The notes beneath the pieces were generated by a model, which was not told where the DNA came from, made no database searches, and saw nothing but the letters and a program-made list of their open reading frames with translations. Of a stretch of 64,000 bases of DNA, positions 56,201-64,000 are shown piece by piece (position 1 is the stretch's first letter; each line of letters starts with the position of its first letter). The stretch spans positions 5,286,065 to 5,350,064 of the forward strand of contig OZ018416.1 of NCBI GenBank assembly GCA_963969595.1, in the 5' to 3' direction. The stretch comes from Neckera pumila (Eukaryota; Streptophyta; Bryopsida; Hypnales; Neckeraceae). A program made the translations under genes and the position numbers.

Positions 56201-57605
56201 CTGTAGGAGTGACGTACAGTGCCTCATACAACCCTTGTACTTCATGCTATCCCACCAACAGTCATTGTATAAGTCACTGTCCTAAACCAGCCACTTCTTT
56301 TCACGTAGTATAGTATTAGAGAAATGAAGTAGGGGATGCACACCTGCAAGTGGACTTTGGAGTAAGTTGACGGAAATTCTTCCGTGTCGCTCAATTTGAA
56401 GCTGCAACATTCAAACGAGAAAGGTTATTCCTATAGCCGACACGATTTGAAATTCACCTCATGTTCTTTCCAGAAAGGGTTTAAATATTAAAACATCATG
56501 CCCCCATATAACTGCCCGAATAACAATTAAAGAACAATGAGCACATCAGATACTCATTAAAAGCTTCAAGATATGTGAAATTCATAGAGCAATATTCCTT
56601 GTATTTAATAATGAGAACCCACATCCCGTGTCCCATCTTACTAAATTTCTTCAGCTCCCTTAGCTCTCTACATTCACCATGGACAACATTCTCGAACATT
56701 CAAGGCACAAAGAAAAACCTACCTCTTGTATGACGGACCTTTAATGCCCTTCACAATAATCGCCCCGCTCATGCCTGCAGGTCCAAATCCATCGGAAAAT
56801 TAGAAATACAAAAAGGCAAGATTACAGAGCTTGAAGGGCTACAAGAGACGGACAAAGTCGAATAGCGAGTAGTATCAAGATGCATCGTAAACCAGAAATT
56901 TAAAAACCACTGAAAGACCAACAGACTGTAGCTACGAGGGATTTTCAATGGCTTGTCCACACTTGGTACATATACCAGTGGTAGGCTATTTTAACAAGCG
57001 ACGACCCACTTATAAAGCTTTACCAGTATCCAAAGCTCATGTATAAATGTAAGATTCTTGCTTAAAATGTACAGCCCCTATTCATGAGAGATTAGGGTCG
57101 CTTTTGGGTACACCTATATTTGCAGCAGTTTTAAAATTCATAGTTTATTCATACAGTGTCAAAAAATTGCTTAGGAGAATCTAGAATACTTTTTACACTT
57201 CCAGCAAGATCCAATAAAAAATTATGCAATATAGTAATAGGAACAAATCTCAATTGCTTATTGCAACGTCCCCTTAATACCATTCACACTAACATAAAAG
57301 AAGCAATGAAAAAAAGGAGGGTCATTCAGAACAGAAAAGTCCGGGATAGGAATTGCTGAGGACATCGTTTACGCACCAAATTGGAAGGAGGGCCAAGGAG
57401 CAGAGTCGAGTTCCAGCCACATATGCTTGCCCTTCCGATGGGCACCTACAATCTTTCTCCCAGTCAGGGCCTCCTGAAGTGCAGCCGCCGTTAAGCCATC
57501 GATCACTTTGTTGTCGCTATCCACAACGGCCTTCACAATCGTCGCTCCCAGGCAGTGGCTGTCCACTAGCCTTTTGGCTGCCTCGACTTCCGGTAGCTCC
57601 GGCAT
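53262..57605 (-). CDS. FPG1: Formamidopyrimidine-DNA glycosylase (plant FPG/MMH), 10 exons, complete
   Basis: Excises oxidised purines (8-oxoguanine, FapyG) and nicks the abasic site in base-excision repair. Exons: 57605-57377, 56774-56723, 56401-56344, 55704-55636, 55414-55289, 55081-55031, 54725-54648, 54380-54281, 54149-54115, 53972-53262. All junctions are GT-AG and keep frame, giving 502 residues. It starts MPELPEVEAAKR (P2 nucleophile, E3); K60 fits the conserved lysine. DKRRFARVRLL lies near 124-134. The H2TH region is GIGNWVGDEVLYQ (183-195), followed by KIHPEQLANSL. The zincless finger region ends ITISGR (R266), then TSAFVPAVQKY. The tail from about 285 is acidic and basic with six AT-hook cores (near 331, 360, 394, 433, 471, 496). 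The fold matches Arabidopsis FPG1; the tail differs. Confidence 0.96.
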
Positions 57606-58239
57606 CTTGCTCCACCGTAAAGACTTCCTCCCACAACGAAACCTTCACTGGCAGGCTAACCCCTAACGACGAAAACTCCCAAATCCCCAATGGCACTATT
57701 CCCAAGGATCGCTTCTTCACCCCTAAAACACAGCACAGGGAAAACCATAAAAAATGTTACGTGAATGTAAAAACAGAGACTCTCCACACATCAGTCCCAC
57801 GCTTATCACATCGTGTCTACCTCTGAAAAGAGGCAGCAATGGCAGACTTCGCAACTCAGGAACGCTAGAATCTTGTAAGGATGGAGGAGAGGAGCCCAGG
57901 AACGGTAAGTTTAGTGAGCTTTTCTCGATAACCGTGAAGAGCATAAAGGATTCTTGTGTAAATTCCAATGTTGGATTGGTTCATTTTTAGGCTAGCCCAG
58001 GTGCTTTAGCAGTATTTGTAGAGTTTATTTATCACTGAGTTTGGAAATCCCCAAACTCGACTCCAGTAGCCAAAAAAAGAGTGCTCACCACCATCAGCCC
58101 CCGACAGCATGCTCCAAAAAGTAACCCACATCAAGAACATCCACAAATCAACCTTCGCACCTAGCTAGTATACAACTTCCAAGGGAGTTTCACGCTCCAT
58201 ATCACAAGCAAAATCGAAGTGTCCTCCAATCACTGAGGA

Positions 58240-59530
58240 AGCTTACCTGCAAATGGTAGTCACATGCATGCAACACCGATATTGACCCGCACATGAAGAG
58301 AAGTCATCACCCCGCAGAATAAAACAGCGTCGCCCCCAAACAGATTTGATTCCGCCAATCTCCTTCCCGCGAAACTCAAGCTGAGCAGAAATGTATCTTT
58401 CCCTAGGTTTGAAGAGATAAACGAATGCCTGCATGTGTACAGTACGCGGTAAATGATCGGTGCTGTTATTCTCAAATCGATACCAACAAGTCAAGGAGAA
58501 CATCTTTCCAACTTGCAAACCACAACGGGGGAGTCGTAGGGGCATGGACAGCCCATCAGACGGCAGCGGAAGAATCCGGTGGGTCGGGATGCAAGACTCT
58601 TGAAGGGAATATCAATTGAACTGGCAATTTTTCGCCATATGGTAAAGCTGTATGAAGCTTCAATCTAGAACTGCCTAATTTAAAGGAAGATCTACTTGTG
58701 CAACACATTCTTAACGCTCAAAAGCTGGCCAATTTCATGAGTAGTGTGTCCAGAGTTCATGCAAACCTGGCCCCATAATCACGGCGTTCTCGTCCTCATG
58801 GCACTATCAAGTAGTCACCAGCGCAGGAGCTGACGCACCATTCAAGCACTCTTAAGTTCCCTCAACGCTCAATCTTCACCCTTCCTCTAAAACCTGCAAG
58901 AAAAAAAACAAGAAGGGCTACGAGAATCAGAAACCAAGGCCTCCAGATGCCAAACTTTCTTTTTGTCCATTATCTAAATTAACTTCAGAGAACTACTTTC
59001 CTTTCATTCCACTCGAGGCACCTACATCATCAATACTCCAACAATGAAACAAACAACCGGCACCATTGTAGATTTCTACCAACACTACTCTAAAGCTCAT
59101 TGCAAAAACATAAAACTCCACGGCACCAATATAAATTTCTACAATAACTATTCTACAGCTCATTGCATAACCTTAAGAAGTCACGGCACCATTGTAAATT
59201 TCTACCAACAATACTCCCACCTACAACTACTGAAAATGTTCTCACAACCTTCATCTAAGTTCTGCAAACAAACAAGTCAAGAAGCGTCACAGACGTACCT
59301 CAATCCAGCGCGCTTTCTCCACATTCCACAGAACAGCGTGATGTCGGTCTTGAATCGCGAAGGAAACAAAACCGCCACCTAAAAAATTGGATTTTTACGA
59401 GCTGCAAATACAAAAATCCGCCCGCACAAATGCAACGATACTGACAGTACTAGCCGCTGTTAAAACCCTAAAGAGAAGAGCTAGTAGCAATTACAGAGCG
59501 GGAAAGTGGAGGATCGCCATCGCATTGAAA
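58240..59530 (-). pseudogene. Second copy of the TIR-gene leader region, without TIR exon
   Basis: Resembles 26.84-28.6 kb in the same orientation. Examples are ctcaaatcgataccaac with aagtcaaggagaa (58473-58502) against ctcaagccgataccaagtca, and the ctttctccacattccacaga patch near 59312 against ctttctccacagttgcacag. An open frame on the minus strand (58545-58243) leads to a possible donor. No TIR exon follows; FPG begins 0.6 kb further on. It may be a partial duplication, or a leader reused by FPG. Confidence 0.45.
59059..59247. repeat. 63-bp tandem triplication
   Basis: Units starting ggcacca at 59059, 59122 and 59185, exactly 63 bases apart, share aaatttctaccaacaatact and gctcattgc words. 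The related leader at 28.1 kb has one copy, so the expansion is specific to this locus. Confidence 0.85.
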
Positions 59531-62475
59531 ATGGGGCCCTCGTTACTATTGAATGGCATGGGACAGCAGAAAGCTGAAGAATGGTTCCCCTCCTCTCCGA
59601 CGTCCGATCTGCACGAGCCGAGGATCGCCGTCGATCAGTATGGGAACTCACACGCCTGTTCCCAAGGTCCTGGGGTTTGCCAGGTCGGGGCCAGGTTCTT
59701 TGGCGGGAGTTTGGTTCCCGCCAATGGTTCCAAGGTTGAAGCATTTGCCGCCCAGCCCAGTTTGGGGGGAGGCCTTGCAGGACACTAAATCCTCCATTCA
59801 AATGGGACAAGCAGGCTGAATTTTGTGTTCTCAGGGGTAAAAGTGAAAAAAAATTTGTGCCGTGCTTAGGATATTACCTTAGACCTCGTCTAGCTAATTT
59901 GGGGCCTCTGTTTGCTAATATGAATTCAAAATTTGAAAATTTTATCATAAGTGGCAAATAAAAAAATTACTATGTTTTCTCCTGGGATAAATTTAGCTCG
60001 CAGGGCCCACTATGAATGAAGGATTTAGCGTCCTTTGGAGGTCTTTGTATCAACAAAAGGTCCTAATTTCGACCCCTATAGACTCTTGTTTCAATATATT
60101 CACATTATTTATGAGAGTCTTGATTTTAGAAACACTCATTTTTTGCACTTTGAAAATTCATGAAAATATCATTGCATTGAAAATTCATGCAATGTCTAAA
60201 AATTGCATTCTAAGAATCTTTTTTTGACTACCACAACAAGATTGCATCAAAAAATCCAATAGTCTATAATAAAAGAGAATCATGTTGAATTGCTTATTTG
60301 GAAGATTTTAGGTGTACTTACTTTACTCACGAAGTTTTAGAATTAATCTTAGAAGAACATTACTAAAGTCAAAAAGTGACCAAGGGATGACTTTGACGAT
60401 TTCTTATAGGAATGAAGAATGCACCTATTATTCCACAAATTAGATCATTTTTGACAAAGTACATTTGATGATAGGACTCATCCCCTCAAGGTAAGGTAAA
60501 CACACCTAATTACGACACTCTCCATTCGCCCAATACCAACACCTACAAAGCAGATTTGAATGAATACTTACATGACTCAAATCACCACAACATTCAAAAT
60601 CTATCAATGAGAGATGAGGAGTTTTTTAAAGCAATTAGAGTATTGAGACAAATGATGCTTCAAGGGGGGCCATTTGAAGTGAGTCTAGTATAAACTTTGA
60701 AAATTTGTAAAATATTACTAAGGCCTTCATAAATTACAAAATCACTTGGATTGTATTTTTCTTGACTTTGCTAATAATTTCATCAAAAAATTTGTTGAGT
60801 CACCTTTGAGATAGTGGAATTAAAAATAGTGTTGCATTTAGGTATTGTCACCTTAGATAGGGTGATCCCTTTGGTCATCCTACATTTTATTTTTGTGCAA
60901 TATAACAAAAATTAGAGAATTATGCTTATGAATTTTGGTCAAATCATTTTGAGGAAACACAAACACATTTTTATAGGCAATCCAAGCAAAAACATTGAAC
61001 TTCCTATTGTGGTTCCTATATGTGGATTGTTCCTTTTCATTTGAATTTTAATGTGACTTTCTTGATTCCTTACATGGTGGCAACAATGATAACAAATCAT
61101 CACTCAAGATTGTAGAATAATAAATGAAGGAATGAACCTTTACACATAAAAATTGCAAGGCACTATTCATTGGAATCATAAAATTGTGACTTTCCAACCC
61201 AATCCCAACCTTTGCACCCCTAATTCCACATGGAAGTTGTCATTATATAAAATTGTTTACAATTTTGACAAATCGAATGTGTAATTGTGTCCAAAACAAC
61301 CTCTAGGAATTCCTTCTTAAAATACCTACTTAATTGAAAGTAAATCATTGCCACAAGTATATTGCTATTGTAGTGAAGTTGCTTATTTGGTAGCTATAAT
61401 ATCATTATTGGCACTAAATAACAAATTTGGCATAAACTAGTCAAATAGAATCATTGCCTTCCTAAAGTTTTCTACAACCTTGTAGTTAGATCAAAACTTT
61501 GTTGAAAGCACACAATATTCAACCCTAAAGGAATGGTTAGCCTAGCTTGTTGGCCAAGACAAACACAACTTTGGGATAAGCCAATGGATAGCTTTTTTGA
61601 AGTTTTTACATATGTTTTTTTAAAGTTATGTTTTTCAATTCAATTTAGTATAGAAGAGTCTTATAATTCCTATACTACTAAGCCCTCTAAAGTTCCACCA
61701 TCTAAATAGTGAATTTGCCATTTGCTTCCCAAATATCTAATATTTTATAGATCCTTTTTCAAAGAAAATGGAAATTGACAAGTTCAAGTTTCACTCCTCT
61801 GAAAATTAGCCAAAATTCAAAGAATGATTACTGCAATTAGGAAAACATGTCCTAATTTAATTATACAAGATTGGATGTTTCTGAATTGCCAAATTGTGAA
61901 TTCTTACATAGACCATATATAATAATGTTGTATAGATGCACTAGCAATTGTAAATTTGAAAGATGAATTTTTCCACAAGGATTTGATAATTATTCTAAAT
62001 AGAGATTTCAAATATTTTGCACATGTTAAGTTTTGTTGTGTAGTATTGCATAGTTTTATAAAAGATAAACTACTATCAACTATTTCTGAAAATTGAAGGC
62101 ATGAAAGCTTATGATAAATGAATCCAGAGATGGATTGGTGAACTTGCACCTCTTAGCCGAGATCATGTGTTTTGATCATCCATTGTAGGATTTTTCTTAT
62201 ACATAGTTAAAGTTAAGTTTATATTTTTTATATATAAATATGCAATACAATGAAAAATTGTGAAACTGTTCTAATCTTGCAAATATTCTTCCCGTGTGTA
62301 TATATATATATATATATAATTAGAGTCTTAGGTCAAAATTCATAAAATCTTATAATTCAATAATCTACCACTCAATGGAAGATTTTCTTATTTGAAAAGG
62401 ATAATCTAAAATAGGTCCTATTGGGCTAAATTCCTATGATATCTCTTATCCACTTGACTTTTGGAGTCTAAGCTC
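59531..62475. other. No gene recognised
   Basis: 59530-59810 is GC-richer, with open frames in several phases but no domain. The rest is AT-rich intergenic sequence. A (TA)n microsatellite lies at about 62299-62318. Confidence 0.4.
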
Positions 62476-62620
62476 ACATTCATATCATAATTTGTTGGTC
62501 CTAAAATCCAAACAGGCTACAAGATAGGAGGTGCAAAAACCACCCATTTAAAAAGTTATTGGCTCAAGGATCTCTTCTATGTTGATTGAAGCAATTTCTA
62601 ACAAGTTTTCAAGGAAAGAA
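62476..62620 (+). repeat. 145-bp tandem duplication, copy 1 (empty site)
   Basis: Contains aagataggaggtgcaaaaac, then cccatttaaaaagttattgg, and ctcttctatgttgattgaag. Its single TTAA is at 62548-62551. The adjacent copy has the same text but with element 12 at the corresponding TTAA. Confidence 0.9.
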
Positions 62621-63690
62621 CATTCATATTATAGTTTGTTGGTGATAAAACCCAAACCAGCTATAAGATAGGAGGTGCAAAAACTGCCCATTTAACCCCT
62701 AAAGGACCAACATGCGTTTTTGGGTCGTATAGAAATTTTGGGTTGGTACGTGTAACTAGAGATATCCATATTTGAGGCTGAAATTTTAATAGAAGGTGGG
62801 GGCAAGGAATATCTTCATGTGTACCAAGTTTCATGACATTTCAAAATACGAGTCAAAAGTTGTGACCTAATATGTTATTTTTTTTCATAACTGGGTAGTT
62901 TGGGCAAATAAAAAAAATTCATTTCTTCCAGAATTTTTTTTTGAAGTTGGTTCTCTTCATTTATATATACTTAAAAAGCCTTGAGTCATTCCATTTCAAT
63001 CAATGAGTCAAAAGTTATGAGGGTTTTTGAATTGGGGGCAGTTATGGATTCTCTACTCTAAAAAAAACTTTAAAGTTGTTTATTTAACTCAGTTTTCAAT
63101 ATTTTTGGAAAAAAATAAAATCCTAGGATGTTGATTGATTATTACAACATTACAACCATTGGAATTGGCATTTTAAAATTCCATGATTAAATTTTTAACA
63201 ATTTTATATTTTGAATCATTTTCTATTTTTTTTTACTTACTATTTTTTTCCTATATGTTGTACAATTCCAAATGATGTGAAATTTTTCAAGCATATAGAC
63301 AACTTGTTTAGGAAACTGAATTCAAAGAAGCACCACCTTTATCGGCATTTTTTCATTGAAAAGTGAGCTTGCAAAGTGCAACTGTCCAATTTTTCGCAAG
63401 ATTGAAAAAATGGTTTTTAAGACTTTGAATGCTTATATCTTATAATCCACACGGTGGAATTTTTTGGAATTTTTACCACATGTTTTCAAAATATCATACT
63501 ACAAGATCCTATGGTTACATGTGTCAAAAATTGTTTTTTTCCAAAAATTTGGTAGTTGTATTAGAAATGGCAGTTTTGGAGCGATTTTGGTGATTATATA
63601 GTCATGAAACTTTAGGGGTTAAGAAATTACTGGCTCACAATCTCTTCTATGTTGATTGAAGCATTTTCTAACAAATTTTCAAAGAAAGAA
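62621..63690 (+). repeat. 145-bp tandem duplication, copy 2 (filled by element 12)
   Basis: The left part 62621-62695 and right part 63619-63690 together match copy 1 across the insertion: cattcatatt, tataagataggaggtgcaaa, cccatt-TTAA, then gaaattactggctcacaatc and cttctatgttgattgaagca. Confidence 0.9.
62696..63618 (+). mobile_element. piggyBac-like non-autonomous element 12
   Basis: 923 bp bounded by TTAA at 62692-62695 and 63619-63622. Ends are CCCCTAAAGGACCAACATGC and, inverted, CCCCTAAAGTTTC. Full-length match to element 1. It is non-coding. The neighbouring duplicate gives a natural empty site. Confidence 0.96.
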
Positions 63691-64000
63691 GTGAGGGAGA
63701 TCCATCCATTACAATTTGATTTGTAGTTTTTCAACTTAATTTGCATTAGAGAAGATTTTCTATTGAAGACCATAGGTACTATTATTAAATGTTAAAAGTT
63801 GTCCATCAACGAAGTGCAAATGACATCCCAAATGAAAGCATGCAAACCTTAAACTTGAACAACATGGTGCATGTAATTGCCTAGGACGGCACAAAATGTC
63901 CCACCACTCATAACTCCACATTCTTTACATTGAATTCTATCTACTTCCAAATCAAAATCAATCCCCAACTACACATAAAGTTGTGCGACAGTAAGTCCAA
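63691..64000. other. Intergenic, no gene seen
   Basis: AT-rich sequence to the window edge, no coding signal. Confidence 0.4.

Noticed and set aside
57655..57670. ctaacccctaacgacg as a piggyBac-like end
   Set aside because: No TTAA and no inverted partner; it is FPG upstream sequence.

Overview
This looks like nuclear DNA of a non-seed land plant, most likely a bryophyte-type genome. The window is AT-rich and dominated by transposons. It has one complete spliced plant gene (a formamidopyrimidine-DNA glycosylase, minus strand, ten exons, GT-AG introns), a TIR-domain gene, and fragments of a plant-type protein kinase. The organism assignment is inference. It rests on plant-style exons, the kinase type, a Gag zinc-knuckle motif of the Ty3/gypsy type reported in mosses, and piggyBac-like elements.

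Layout. 0.7-1.1 kb: 92-bp tandem repeat. 2.5-4.2 kb: two hairpin MITEs and a decayed piggyBac-like element. 4.29-9.67 kb: a young Ty1/copia element with 274-bp LTRs differing at one base, a 5-bp target duplication, and one uninterrupted gag-pol frame except for four in-frame stops. 10-21.7 kb: sparse DNA with hairpins, a 42/51-bp minisatellite, piggyBac-like elements and broken fragments of kinase, J-protein-like and unrecognised genes. 23.3-28.8 kb: TIR gene on the minus strand, followed by a tandem array in which conserved intron-like sequence flanks short, divergent exon-like cassettes whose lengths are multiples of three. 29.8-33.5 kb: three more piggyBac-like elements and a pogo-type MITE. 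36.1-50.4 kb: one Ty3/gypsy element that has been split and inverted; a piggyBac transposase pseudogene lies inside the inverted segment. 53.3-57.6 kb: the FPG gene, with six AT-hooks in its tail. 58.2-59.5 kb: a second copy of the TIR-gene leader region. 62.5-63.7 kb: a tandem duplication with one filled and one empty piggyBac-like insertion site.

Main theme. At least twelve non-autonomous elements share ends reading CCCCTAA and lie at TTAA; eight have TTAA intact on both sides. This is the piggyBac signature, and a degraded piggyBac transposase is in the same window. The two halves of the gypsy element each abut one of these element ends at the same TTAA, and their reading frames match across it. 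This suggests that aberrant piggyBac-type transposition made a ~9.6-kb inversion. The most novel-looking locus is the TIR gene with its variable cassette array.
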